Positions 16,554-24,722 of a stretch of DNA of 47,412 nt are shown one piece after another. The DNA comes from UBA1479 sp964012715 (GTDB lineage Bacteria; Pseudomonadota; Alphaproteobacteria; Rhodospirillales; Casp-alpha2). Position 1 is the first letter of the stretch. The number at the start of each line of letters is the position of its first letter. The position numbers were made by a program, and so were the translations under genes. The stretch spans positions 1-47,412 of the forward strand of contig CAXGUG010000020.1 of the NCBI GenBank assembly GCA_964012715.1. The letters run 5' to 3'. Under the pieces are notes generated by a model, which had not been told where the DNA came from, did not search any database, and was given only the letters and a program-made list of their open reading frames with translations.

Positions 16554-17366
16554 TCACGTGCGCCAGGCGGAATGCAGCGCCGCGATCCCGCCGGAAAGGT
16601 TGCGGTATTCGGGGCGGGACAAGCCGGCCTCGGCGATCATCGCCTTGAAATCGTCCTGCGGCGGGAAGCGGCGAATGCTTTCCGCCAGGTATTGATAGGA
16701 CTCCCGGTCGCCGGCGACTTTCTCGCCCAACACGGGCAGCACCTTGAACGACCATTTGTCGTAAATCTCGTCCAATAGCGGCAGCACGACCTTGGAAAAT
16801 TCCAGGCAAAGGAACCGCCCGCCGGGCTTCAGCACGCGCCGCGCCTCGCTCAGGGCCCGTTCGGGATGGGTCACGTTGCGGATGCAGAAGGCGATGGTGA
16901 AGGCATCGAACGAATTGTCTGGAAAGGGCAGGGTCTCGGCGTCGCCGTTGACCCAGTCGATGCCGCCATCGGCGAAGCCTTTGAGCATGCCCTTGTCGAG
17001 GGCACGGGCCTTGCCGACCTTCAGCATTTCTGCGTTGATGTCGCAGACCGTGACGGCGGCCCCGCCGCGGTCCAAAAACCGAAAGGCGATGTCGCCCGTG
17101 CCGCCGCCGACGTCCAACAGGGTCATTCCCGGACGGGGGCGCAGCCAATCCATCATCGCCGACTTCCACACCCGGTGGATGCCCAGCGACATCAGGTCGT
17201 TCATCAGATCGTATTTCGACGCCACGCTGTCGAACACGCCGCGAACCATGCCCGCTTTTTCGTCCTCCGCGACCTCGCGAAAGCCGAAATGGGTGGTTCG
17301 CCCGGCACCAGCGGTACCGGCGTTTGCTTGTTCGTTGTCAGGGACTTCGGTCTTTTGATCGATCAT
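16554..17366 (-). CDS. ubiE: Ubiquinone/menaquinone C-methyltransferase UbiE
   Basis: A SAM-dependent C-methyltransferase of ubiquinone synthesis. The UbiE/COQ5 signature YDLMNDLMSLGIHRVWK is followed by the SAM loop LLDVGGGTGDIAFRF, and the second signature region RVLKPGGRFLCLEFSK is present. The ATG at 17366 (MIDQKTEV) gives 270 residues. The frame is open further upstream across the start of mutM, but that part is antisense. It is the first gene of a ubiE-ubiB operon and is divergent from mutM. Confidence 0.92.
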   Translation of the reverse strand: MIDQKTEVPDNEQANAGTAGAGRTTHFGFREVAEDEKAGMVRGVFDSVASKYDLMNDLMSLGIHRVWKSAMMDWLRPRPGMTLLDVGGGTGDIAFRFLDRGGAAVTVCDINAEMLKVGKARALDKGMLKGFADGGIDWVNGDAETLPFPDNSFDAFTIAFCIRNVTHPERALSEARRVLKPGGRFLCLEFSKVVLPLLDEIYDKWSFKVLPVLGEKVAGDRESYQYLAESIRRFPPQDDFKAMIAEAGLSRPEYRNLSGGIAALHSAWRT

Positions 17367-17387
17367 GGCGATGGAACATAGCCTATG

Positions 17388-17418
17388 AGGTTCGAACAGG
17401 CTACGGTCCTGCGAACCT
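17388..17418. promoter_or_regulatory. Inverted repeat between ubiE and mutM
   Basis: AGGTTCG (17388-17394) and CGAACCT (17412-17418) are perfect complements separated by 17 bp, in the 93-bp divergent promoter region. The spacing does not fit the alphaproteobacterial LexA box (GTTC-N7-GTTC). Its role is unknown. Confidence 0.3.
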
Positions 17419-17459
17419 AATCCATGCGCTTTGAACGCGCCGCCGTCGAGGGTCCGTCC

Positions 17460-18290
17460 ATGCCTGAATTGCCCGAAGTCGAAACCGTCCGCCGGGGTCT
17501 GATTCCGGCCATGCAGGGCAAGCGGCTGGAGGCCGTCATCCAACGTCGTCCCAACCTGCGCTTCCCCCTGCCCGACGGCTTCGGCCAGCGCCTGACGGGG
17601 CGCACGGTCGCCGCGATCCGCCGCCGCGCCAAATTCCTGATTTTCGACCTCGACGGGCCGGATGTGCTGATCGCCCATCTGGGGATGTCGGGCAGCTTCC
17701 GCCTGGGCCAGACGGCATTCGCGGAAGAAAAGCACGACCACGTGATCTTCAAGATGTCGGGCGGCGGCGAGGCCCATTACAACGACCCGCGCCGCTTCGG
17801 GTTCATGGACCTATGGGCGGCGGCGGACCTGGACGCCTACCCCATGTTGGCGAAGCTGGGGCCGGAGCCGCTCGACGATGCGGCCTTCAACGGCAAGGTC
17901 CTGGCCGACCGCCTGAAGGGGCGCAAGACCTCGATCAAGGTTGCGCTACTCGACCAAAAGGTCGTCGCCGGGGTCGGCAATATCTATGCCTGCGAAGCTT
18001 TGTTCCGCTCCGGCATCTCGCCGCGCCGCTCGGCCCATACGGTTCAGGGCGCCAGGGCGGATAAGCTGGCGGCGGCCGTCAAGGTCGTGCTGACGGAGGC
18101 CATCGCTTCTGGCGGGTCGTCCCTGCGCGATCACATCCGCCCCGATGGGGAATTGGGATACTTCCAGCATAATTTCGATGTTTATGGGCGCACCGGCGAG
18201 CCCTGCGCCCATGCGGGCTGCAACGCTGTCGTTCAGCAGATCACCCAGGCGGGCCGGTCGACTTTCTTCTGTCCCAAGTGCCAGAGGTAG
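17460..18290 (+). CDS. mutM: Formamidopyrimidine-DNA glycosylase MutM (Fpg)
   Basis: A base-excision repair glycosylase/AP lyase that removes 8-oxoguanine. The mature N-terminal Pro of PELPEVE is the catalytic nucleophile. A helix-two-turn-helix region includes NIYACEALFRSGISP, and the C-terminal zinc finger has four Cys (CAHAGC and CPKC). The ATG at 17460 puts Pro at position 2 as required, so the longer frame from 17424 is not the protein. It has 276 residues. Confidence 0.94.
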   Translation: MPELPEVETVRRGLIPAMQGKRLEAVIQRRPNLRFPLPDGFGQRLTGRTVAAIRRRAKFLIFDLDGPDVLIAHLGMSGSFRLGQTAFAEEKHDHVIFKMSGGGEAHYNDPRRFGFMDLWAAADLDAYPMLAKLGPEPLDDAAFNGKVLADRLKGRKTSIKVALLDQKVVAGVGNIYACEALFRSGISPRRSAHTVQGARADKLAAAVKVVLTEAIASGGSSLRDHIRPDGELGYFQHNFDVYGRTGEPCAHAGCNAVVQQITQAGRSTFFCPKCQR

Positions 18291-18304
18291 GGTATCACCG
18301 CCCC

Positions 18305-18670
18305 ATGAGCGTGCTGTTCCATCTGCGACCCATTGCCCTTGCTGCTTTTATGTGGCTGGCGGCGGCGCTGCCCGCCCAGGCTCAATTCGTCGGCGGGATC
18401 GATGACCTGCCGCTGATGCCGGGGCTGACCGATATTCCCGACGCGGGGGTGGTGTTCGAAACCCCGGCCGGGCGGATCGTCGAGGCCCAGGCCCTGGCCG
18501 GCGGTTTGAACAAGCCGGGTATCCTCGGCTTCTACGACCGGACCCTGCCGCAGCTGGGATGGACCAAAGTCAAAAGCGGCCATTACCGCCGTGAAGGCGA
18601 AAGCCTGATCCTGGAATTTCCGGAAGGACCCGTGCCGACGGTGCGGTTCCGCCTGGCGCCCGGCGGCTGA
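18305..18670 (+). CDS. Small exported protein of unknown function
   Basis: A 121-residue protein with a clear signal peptide. RPIALAAFMWLAAALPAQA is followed by QFVGG, with cleavage probably after AQA near residue 26. The mature part has no Cys and contains short segments such as PGILGFYDRTLPQLGW and SLILEFPEGP. I do not recognise a named domain. It starts 14 bp after mutM, and small secreted proteins in this position are common in alphaproteobacteria. Periplasmic location is inferred from the signal alone. Confidence 0.7.
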   Translation: MSVLFHLRPIALAAFMWLAAALPAQAQFVGGIDDLPLMPGLTDIPDAGVVFETPAGRIVEAQALAGGLNKPGILGFYDRTLPQLGWTKVKSGHYRREGESLILEFPEGPVPTVRFRLAPGG

Positions 18671-18725
18671 CCGCCCCGACGCCCATTGATACGACCCCAT
18701 CTGACTAGAAACGGAAGCAACGAAC

Positions 18726-19502
18726 ATGGCTTACGAAAACATCATCGTCGAAACGCGTGACGCGGTCGGCCTGATTACCCTGAACCGGCCCAAGGCGTTG
18801 AACGCCCTGAATAAGGCCCTGGTCGCCGAAATGCGCGACGCCTTGGATGCGTTCGAAGCTGACGATGCGATCGGCGCGATCGTCATCACCGGCTCGGAAA
18901 AGGCGTTCGCCGCTGGTGCGGACATCAAGGAAATGCAGTCGCAAAGCTGGATGGATGCGTACAAGAACGACTTCATCACCAAGGACTGGGAACGTATCAC
19001 CACCTGCCGCAAGCCGGTGATCGCTGCGGTCGCGGGCTATGCGTTGGGCGGCGGTTGCGAGGTCGCGATGATGTGCGACCTGATCATCGCCGGCGACAAT
19101 GCCAAGTTCGGTCAGCCGGAAATCACCATCGGCACCATCCCGGGCGCCGGCGGCACGCAGCGCCTGACCCGCGCCGTGGGCAAGGCCAAGGCCATGGAGC
19201 TTTGCCTGACCGGCCGCATGATGGATGCCGAGGAAGCGGAGCGCGCCGGCCTGGTCGCGCGCATCGTTCCGGCCGCCGACCTGGTCGAGGACGCGATCAA
19301 GACGGCGCAGACCATCGCCGGAATGTCGCGGCCCATCGCCATGCTGGCCAAGGAGTCCGTCAATCGGGCGTTCGAAACGACCCTGGCCGAAGGCGTACGG
19401 TTCGAGCGCCGCATGTTTCACGCGACCTTCGGGACCGAGGATCAGAAGGAAGGGATGGCGGCCTTCGCCGACAAGCGGAAGCCCGATTTCAAGAACCAAT
19501 AA
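18726..19502 (+). CDS. Enoyl-CoA hydratase (crotonase family)
   Basis: It hydrates trans-2-enoyl-CoA in beta-oxidation or related routes. Both catalytic Glu residues are in place, in ALGGGCEVAMMCD and GQPEITIGTIPGAGGTQRL; the oxyanion-hole region AFAAGADIKEM is also present. The 258 residues match short-chain enoyl-CoA hydratases. It is the gene upstream of rpsT, as often seen in this group. Confidence 0.92.
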   Translation: MAYENIIVETRDAVGLITLNRPKALNALNKALVAEMRDALDAFEADDAIGAIVITGSEKAFAAGADIKEMQSQSWMDAYKNDFITKDWERITTCRKPVIAAVAGYALGGGCEVAMMCDLIIAGDNAKFGQPEITIGTIPGAGGTQRLTRAVGKAKAMELCLTGRMMDAEEAERAGLVARIVPAADLVEDAIKTAQTIAGMSRPIAMLAKESVNRAFETTLAEGVRFERRMFHATFGTEDQKEGMAAFADKRKPDFKNQ

Positions 19503-19517
19503 GGCAATCGCCCGGGC

Positions 19518-19557
19518 GCCCGGAAAAAAGGCCTTTCACGGCCTACGTTTTCCGGGC
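19518..19557 (+). terminator. Nested double hairpin between enoyl-CoA hydratase and rpsT
   Basis: The outer arms GCCCGGAAAA (19518-19527) and TTTTCCGGGC (19548-19557) are perfectly complementary over 10 bp. They enclose a second perfect stem AGGCC/GGCCT (19529-19533 and 19540-19544). A TTTT sits in the outer 3' arm. It may terminate the upstream gene in both directions or form part of the rpsT leader. Confidence 0.5.
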
Positions 19558-19630
19558 TTGACCTGGGTCCGAGGCGTCGATATAACCGCGCCTTCCGAAT
19601 TCAGACCCAAAGTAAGAAAAGGGTGTCCAG

Positions 19631-19897
19631 ATGGCACATCATGCCTCGGCAAAGAAACGTATTCGTCAGACCGCGCGTCGTACGCAGGTCAACCGCATCC
19701 GCCTGAGCGCGGTGCGGACCTCGATCCGCAAGGTCGAAGAAGCCATCGCCGGTGGCGATCAGGCCGTCGCGCAGGCTGCTTTCAAAGCGGCCCAGCCGAT
19801 GATCGCGCGTGGCGCTCAGAAGGGCGTGCTGCACGCCAACATGGCGTCCCGCAAGCTGTCCCGCCTGGCGAAGCGGATCAAGGAAATGGCCGCGTAA
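19631..19897 (+). CDS. rpsT: 30S ribosomal protein S20
   Basis: An 88-residue, very basic protein that binds 16S rRNA. The N-terminal HHASAKKRIRQTARR and the RTSIRKVEEAI and MASRKLSRLAKRI segments match the S20 pattern. It lies between the hydratase and dnaA, a typical alphaproteobacterial order, and is closed by a strong intrinsic terminator. Confidence 0.95.
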   Translation: MAHHASAKKRIRQTARRTQVNRIRLSAVRTSIRKVEEAIAGGDQAVAQAAFKAAQPMIARGAQKGVLHANMASRKLSRLAKRIKEMAA

Positions 19898-19930
19898 GCG
19901 ACCCCGTTTCCGAGCACAGAAATGGCGAAA

Positions 19931-19956
19931 GGCCGCGCATTTTGCGCGGCCTTTTT
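19931..19956 (+). terminator. Rho-independent terminator of rpsT
   Basis: GGCCGCGC (19931-19938) and GCGCGGCC (19944-19951) form an 8-bp GC stem with an ATTTT loop, followed by TTTTT (19952-19956), 33 bp after the rpsT stop. Confidence 0.9.
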
Positions 19957-20581
19957 CATTGCTGAGATTCATGTTCGAAAGGGCCTCGGACGGACTCTCG
20001 GGCCGATTTTTGTCAAGGGAAATATTTTGCAAAATTGGGCGACGTTCGCGATTCGTCTCATTGCCATCGCGGGAACACGTCCGTAATATCCCCATCGCCG
20101 CTGGGGCCTCCGTGCCCGTTGGCGGAATCAATAGAATCCCATTCAGCCGACGCAGGCCGGAAAAGAGGAAGGACCTTCAAAGACCTGACCAACCTTTTTT
20201 CTTTTCGCAGCGATGTGACATCAGTCACATCAAGTCGGTTTATTTGACGTTATTTGAATATCTTAAGTATTCGTTTTTCAATAATTGGCGAAAAGCCAAG
20301 CACTAGGGGGGTGTGTCGCGGACTGGGTCTGGGCTGTTTGCCGTTGATACGGCGCTGTCTCTTGCGGCTCTAGAGAGATGGTGACGTGAAGGAACCGGAA
20401 CAGGTTCCAATCGCGGTGAAAAATTGCTCCAGGCGTTCCCCGTGGCGACACCGCCGGTGGATGTCCCCCGCCGGTTTACCGCACCTCCTCGCAACCAGGG
20501 AGGGGTCGACGAACAAAAGTTCGCGGTCCCGATAACGATAACGAACACCGCCTCATTGGCGGGACCTACGTTGGTGGCAAG
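19957..20581 (+). promoter_or_regulatory. Long dnaA upstream region and structured leader
   Basis: These 625 bp contain no credible gene. An AT-rich part (20005-20285) holds a 12-bp palindrome ATTTTGCAAAAT (20024-20035), the CRP-type dyad and TTGACG (20244-20249) as a possible -35. The 3' part can fold: GGAACC/GGTTCC (20391-20408), CGAAC/GTTCG (20510-20523), and GGTCCC/GGGACC (20525-20530 with 20561-20566) competing with CCGCC/GGCGG (20548-20562). No match to the DnaA box TTATCCACA was seen by eye, so there is no evidence for oriC here. Confidence 0.5.
20212..20231. promoter_or_regulatory. CRP/FNR-family operator-like palindrome upstream of dnaA
   Basis: GATGTGACATCAGTCACATC is a perfect 8-bp dyad with a 4-bp spacer. 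It contains TGTGA-N6-TCACA, the two consensus CRP half-sites. It lies about 13 bp upstream of a TTGACG candidate -35 and 350 bp before the dnaA start. Confidence 0.55.
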
Positions 20582-21985
20582 ATGACGGAACAACAAGGCC
20601 GTGAGTTAGAGCCGAACCAGGATCTGCAGGAAGCCTGGACAGAAATTTGTGAATCTCTGCGCGCCGAAATCGGCGAAGCCTCGTATCAAAGCTGGATCAA
20701 ACCGATGCGCCTTCTGGGGCGCGAAGGCGCTTCCGTGCGCACCGGGGTTCCGACCCGCTTTATGCGCGAATGGATCCAGGCCCATTATCAGGATCGCCTG
20801 TCGGAGCTGCTGGAAGGCCGCGGCATGAACGGCGGTCTGGACGTGGTCATCCATCAGGAACACGGATCGCCCGCCCGCGCCGAAACCAAGCCCGCCGAAG
20901 CGCGCAAGGAAGAGGCTGCGCCCTGCGCCCCCGTTTCCGGCAACGGCCTGTACAGCGACGATATCGGCGCGCCGTTGGATGCCCGCTATACCTTTGATCG
21001 TTTCGTCGTCGGTAAGCCGAACGAATTCGCCTATGCCGCCGCGCGCCGCGTGGCCGAGGCCGATGTGGTGCCGTTCAACCCGCTGTTCCTTTACGGCGGC
21101 GTCGGCCTGGGTAAGACGCACTTGATGCATGCCATCGCCTGGCATCTGCGCAAGACGCGCCCCGACCGCTCGGTGATCTATCTGTCGGCGGAAAAATTCA
21201 TGTACCGTTTCGTTCGTGCGCTGCGCGAACACAACACGGTCGATTTCAAGGAACAGTTCCGCTCCGTCGACGTGCTGATGGTCGACGACGTACAGTTCAT
21301 TTCCGGGAAAGAATCGACCCAGGAAGAGTTCTTCCACACCTTCAATTCGCTGGTCGACCAGGGCCGTCAGATCGTGATCTCCGCCGACAAGTCGCCCAAC
21401 GACCTGGAAGGCATGGAAGAGCGTCTGATTTCGCGTCTCAACTGCGGCCTCGTCGCCGACATTCATGCCACCACCTACGAGCTGCGCCTGGGCATTCTTC
21501 AGGCCAAGGGCGAACAGATGGGCGTGGACGTGCCGTTGAAGGTCATGGAATTCCTGGCCCATAAAATCACCTCGAACGTGCGCGAGCTTGAGGGCGCCCT
21601 CAACCGGGTCGTCGCCCACCACCAGCTGGTCGGTCGCGACATCACCCTGGAAACCAGCCAGGACGTGTTGCACGACCTGCTGAAGGCGTCCGAACGCCGG
21701 GTCACCATCGAGGAAATCCAAAAGCGCGTGTCGACCCATTTCAACATCCGCGTCTCGGACATGCATTCGGCCCGCCGGGCGCGCTCGGTCGCGCGGCCCC
21801 GTCAGGTCGCGATGTACCTGTCGAAGCAACTGACGTCCCGCTCGCTGCCTGAAATCGGGCGCAAGTTCGGCGGCCGCGACCACACCACGGTGATGCACGC
21901 GGTCAAGAAGGTGGAGGAACTGCGCGAGCAGGATTCCAGCTTCAACGAAGACGTCGAACTGCTGCGCCGCATGCTCGAAGGCTGA
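20582..21985 (+). CDS. dnaA: Chromosomal replication initiator DnaA
   Basis: The AAA+ initiator that opens oriC. The 467 residues show an N-terminal domain I (SYQSWIKPMRLL, about 34-45), a Pro/Glu-rich linker (95-120), Walker A GGVGLGKT (172-179), Walker B LMVDDVQFI with D235-D236, and the C-terminal DNA-binding signature GGRDHTTVMHAVKKVE. All standard parts are present. It is followed by dnaN, recF and gyrB, the classical replication gene order. Confidence 0.95.
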   Translation: MTEQQGRELEPNQDLQEAWTEICESLRAEIGEASYQSWIKPMRLLGREGASVRTGVPTRFMREWIQAHYQDRLSELLEGRGMNGGLDVVIHQEHGSPARAETKPAEARKEEAAPCAPVSGNGLYSDDIGAPLDARYTFDRFVVGKPNEFAYAAARRVAEADVVPFNPLFLYGGVGLGKTHLMHAIAWHLRKTRPDRSVIYLSAEKFMYRFVRALREHNTVDFKEQFRSVDVLMVDDVQFISGKESTQEEFFHTFNSLVDQGRQIVISADKSPNDLEGMEERLISRLNCGLVADIHATTYELRLGILQAKGEQMGVDVPLKVMEFLAHKITSNVRELEGALNRVVAHHQLVGRDITLETSQDVLHDLLKASERRVTIEEIQKRVSTHFNIRVSDMHSARRARSVARPRQVAMYLSKQLTSRSLPEIGRKFGGRDHTTVMHAVKKVEELREQDSSFNEDVELLRRMLEG

Positions 21986-22085
21986 GCAACGGCGCTTTCT
22001 TCCCGTTCCATCGACCTGCTTTCCCACGGCCCGTCGCAGGCCCCTGAATCGTGGGGAAAAGGCTTCGGAATCCAAGGCCTTCTGC

Positions 22086-22155
22086 TATAATGCCGCGGTA
22101 GTCCGAAGGCACCCGTCCGGGTGCCTTCACACTGCTTCCGGTGGGGGCTTCGGAC
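22086..22155 (+). promoter_or_regulatory. Candidate dnaN promoter and alternative RNA hairpins
   Basis: A perfect -10 TATAAT lies at 22086-22091; no good -35 is visible. Immediately downstream is a perfect 11-bp stem GAAGGCACCCG/CGGGTGCCTTC (22105-22115 and 22118-22128). GTCCGAAG (22101-22108) can instead pair with CTTCGGAC (22148-22155), so the two helices share GAAG and exclude each other in part. The rest of the 306-bp gap to dnaN has a GGGGT/ACCCC stem and a T7 run at 22263-22269 before the start. Confidence 0.5.
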
Positions 22156-22291
22156 AAGGATTTCGATGCCCGGGGCGGTCGGTTTCGACAGCCCTAATCC
22201 GGGCCCCGCAGCGGGCCGGGAGGGGGTGTTTCCAACCCCGGCGGAAGTGTGGGAACGACAAGTTTTTTTGAACGGCGATAGACGGCAGATA

Positions 22292-23407
22292 ATGAAACTT
22301 ACAATCGAGCGGGCCGCCTTGTTGAAGTGCCTTGGGCACGTGCAAAGCGTTGTAGAGCGCCGCAATACCATCCCCATCCTGTCGAACGTGAAGATCGAAG
22401 CCGGCGACGGCAAGCTGGCGTTGAACGCGACGGACATGGACCTGGACATCGTCGAAAGCGTCGATGCCGAGGTTGCCGAGCCGGGCGCGACCACGGCCCC
22501 GGCCCATACCCTGTACGACATCGTCCGCAAGCTGCCGGACGGCGCCCAGGTGGTCATGGAAAAAGAGCCCGAGGGCCAGTTGGTGATCAAGGCCGGGCGC
22601 TCCCGATTCGCGCTTTCCTGCCTGCCGACCGAGGATTTCCCGGTTCTGGGTTCGGGCGAACTGCCGCATCAGTTCCAGATGCCGGTGCATGACCTGAACA
22701 CCCTTCTGGACCGCACTCGGTTTGCGATCTCGACCGAGGAAACGCGTTATTACCTGAACGGCATCTACCTGCATGTCGCCGAGCGGGACGGGACCAAGAT
22801 CCTGCGCGCCGTGGCGACCGACGGTCACCGCTTGGCCTCGGCCGAAGTGCCGCTGCCCGAAGGGGCCGACGGCATCCCCGGCGTGATCCTGCCGCGCAAG
22901 GTCGTGACCGAGTTGGGCAAGCTGATCGACGAAAGCGTCGGCGACGTGTTCGTCGGCCTGTCGGAAACCAAGGCGCGGTTCGCCCTGGACCAGATCGTCA
23001 TTACCTCGAAGCTGATCGACGGCACCTTCCCCGACTATGAGCGGGTCATTCCGCGCGACAACGACAAGATGCTCGATGTCGATCGCAAACTGCTGGCCGA
23101 TGCGGTCGACCGCGTGTCGGCGATCAGCTCGGAAAAGTCGCGGGCGGTGAAGCTGACCCTCGGCTCCGGCGTGCTCAAGCTGTCGGCTTCCAGCCCCGAA
23201 CACGGCTTGGCCGAGGAAGAGCTGGAAGTGGATTACAACGGCGACGGCCTGGAGATCGGGTTCAATTCGGCCTATCTCCTGGACATCACCCGTCAGATCG
23301 AAGGCGACACGGCGTCGTTGGCCATGGCCGACGCGGCCTCGCCGACGGTGTTGCGCGAAACCGGCGACGACAGCGCCTTGTTCGTGCTGATGCCCATGCG
23401 TGTGTAA
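22292..23407 (+). CDS. dnaN: DNA polymerase III beta sliding clamp DnaN
   Basis: The ring-shaped processivity clamp. With the ATG at 22292 (MKLTIERAALLKCL) it has 371 residues, the family length. VERRNTIPILSNV, FPDYERVIP and the C-terminal LFVLMPMRV are typical. The frame is open back to 22121, but that part is GC-rich leader with no clamp character. It is transcribed with dnaA or from its own promoter in the 306-bp gap. Confidence 0.94.
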   Translation: MKLTIERAALLKCLGHVQSVVERRNTIPILSNVKIEAGDGKLALNATDMDLDIVESVDAEVAEPGATTAPAHTLYDIVRKLPDGAQVVMEKEPEGQLVIKAGRSRFALSCLPTEDFPVLGSGELPHQFQMPVHDLNTLLDRTRFAISTEETRYYLNGIYLHVAERDGTKILRAVATDGHRLASAEVPLPEGADGIPGVILPRKVVTELGKLIDESVGDVFVGLSETKARFALDQIVITSKLIDGTFPDYERVIPRDNDKMLDVDRKLLADAVDRVSAISSEKSRAVKLTLGSGVLKLSASSPEHGLAEEELEVDYNGDGLEIGFNSAYLLDITRQIEGDTASLAMADAASPTVLRETGDDSALFVLMPMRV

Positions 23408-23426
23408 CGGGTTTTAAGGAACGGCT

Positions 23427-24644
23427 CTGTACGTCCAACCCACATATGCCGCTCCGGCGGCGGTTCCGGACTCTGCCAGCGCGGGCGGATTGGCGGTGCG
23501 GCGGCTGACGCTGACCGATTTCCGCTGCTATGCCGCCCTGCGCCTGGAAGCCCCCGTCGGGCCGGTCGTGCTGGCCGGGCCGAACGGTGCCGGTAAAACC
23601 AACATTCTGGAAGCTTTGTCGTTCCTGGTGCCGGGCCGTGGCCTGCGCCGGGCCCGTTTGAGCGAGGCCGCGCGCCGCGATGCGGGCGAAGGCCCCGACG
23701 GGCCGATCCGCCCCTGGGCCGTGGCGGCGACCGTTGATGGGCCGGACGGCGAGACGGACCTGGGCACCGGCTTGGCCGCGCCGATGGCTCCGGGCGAAAA
23801 TGAAAAACGGGTGGTCCGCGTCGACGGCGAGCCGCAACGCGCCCAGGCCGCTTTGTCCGAACATATTTCCTTGCAGTGGCTGACGCCGCAGATGGACCGA
23901 CTGTTCCTGGATGGGGCTTCGGCCCGCCGCCGGTTTTTGGACCGGTTGGTGTTCGGGCGGGATGCTGCCCATGCCGGTCGCGTCGGCGGGTACGAGCAGG
24001 CGATGCGTGAACGGCTGCGGTTGCTGACCTCGCGCGCGGCTGCCGACGATGCCTGGGTGTCGGCGCTGGAAGCGACCATGGCCGAACGCGGCGTCGCCAT
24101 CGCGGCGGCGCGGCTTGACATGGCCGGGCGCCTGGCCGGCCAATTGGCGGCGTTCGAGGACGGCCCGTTCCCCGCCGCCGATCTGGCGGTCGAGGGCGAG
24201 GTCGAAGCCTGGTTGACCCAGGGCTCGGCCCTGGATGCCGAAGACCGCTTGAAGGCGGCCTTGAAATCGGCCCGGGGCCGCGATGGCGACAGCGGCCGCA
24301 CGGCCAACGGCCCGCATCGTTCGGACCTTTATGTCGAATACAAAAGCCGGGGGCGTCCGGCGTCGGACTGTTCGACCGGCGAGCAAAAGGCCCTGTTGAT
24401 TTCCCTGGTCCTGGCCCAGGCCCGGCTGCAGGCGGCGGAACGGGGCCGCGCCCCGATCCTGTTGCTGGACGAAGTGGCGGCGCATCTGGATGCCGACCGC
24501 CGCGCCGCCCTGTTCGCCGAGATTGAAGCCCTGGGCCTGCAGGCCTGGATGACCGGCACGGACCTGGAATTGTTCGCCCCCCTGGCCGGGCGGGCGGCGT
24601 TCTTTCAGGTGGCGGATGCCACCGTCGAGCGCCGGGATGTGTAA
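23427..24644 (+). CDS. recF: Recombination and gap-repair protein RecF
   Basis: An SMC-like ATPase that loads RecA at single-strand gaps. Homology begins at VRRLTLTDFRCYAALRLEA. The Walker A is GPNGAGKTNILEAL, the C-terminal signature STGEQKALLISL, and Walker B ILLLDEVAAHLD. The start is uncertain. TTG (23490) or GTG (23496) lie at the homology edge without a ribosome site. A CTG at 23427 is in frame and follows AAGGA (23416-23420) at a normal distance, giving a 405-residue protein with a 21-residue lead. I list that start; the protein identity does not depend on it. Confidence 0.85.
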   Translation: MYVQPTYAAPAAVPDSASAGGLAVRRLTLTDFRCYAALRLEAPVGPVVLAGPNGAGKTNILEALSFLVPGRGLRRARLSEAARRDAGEGPDGPIRPWAVAATVDGPDGETDLGTGLAAPMAPGENEKRVVRVDGEPQRAQAALSEHISLQWLTPQMDRLFLDGASARRRFLDRLVFGRDAAHAGRVGGYEQAMRERLRLLTSRAAADDAWVSALEATMAERGVAIAAARLDMAGRLAGQLAAFEDGPFPAADLAVEGEVEAWLTQGSALDAEDRLKAALKSARGRDGDSGRTANGPHRSDLYVEYKSRGRPASDCSTGEQKALLISLVLAQARLQAAERGRAPILLLDEVAAHLDADRRAALFAEIEALGLQAWMTGTDLELFAPLAGRAAFFQVADATVERRDV

Positions 24645-24722
24645 CACACCGATTAACCGATAGATTTGACCGGGCCGGTCTGCGGCCCATTGACCAAGAC
24701 TTTGAAACGAGCGTGACCGACC

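Noticed and set aside
17374..17416. Repeated GAAC words between ubiE and mutM as an SOS operator
   Set aside because: The spacings are 15-16 bp, not the 7 bp of the alphaproteobacterial LexA site.
20510..20523. LexA box CGAACAAAAGTTCG before dnaA
   Set aside because: It resembles the Gram-positive LexA consensus, whereas alphaproteobacterial LexA recognises GTTC-N7-GTTC. It fits better as a small RNA hairpin.
19957..20581. Replication origin next to dnaA
   Set aside because: The region is partly AT-rich, but no DnaA box close to TTATCCACA was found by eye and the region looks like a promoter and leader.
22130..22262. SRP RNA or tmRNA in the dnaA-dnaN gap
   Set aside because: The region is GC-rich and can fold, and the reverse strand contains CCGGAAGCAG, but the conserved SRP tetraloop helix and the tmRNA acceptor and tag regions are missing.
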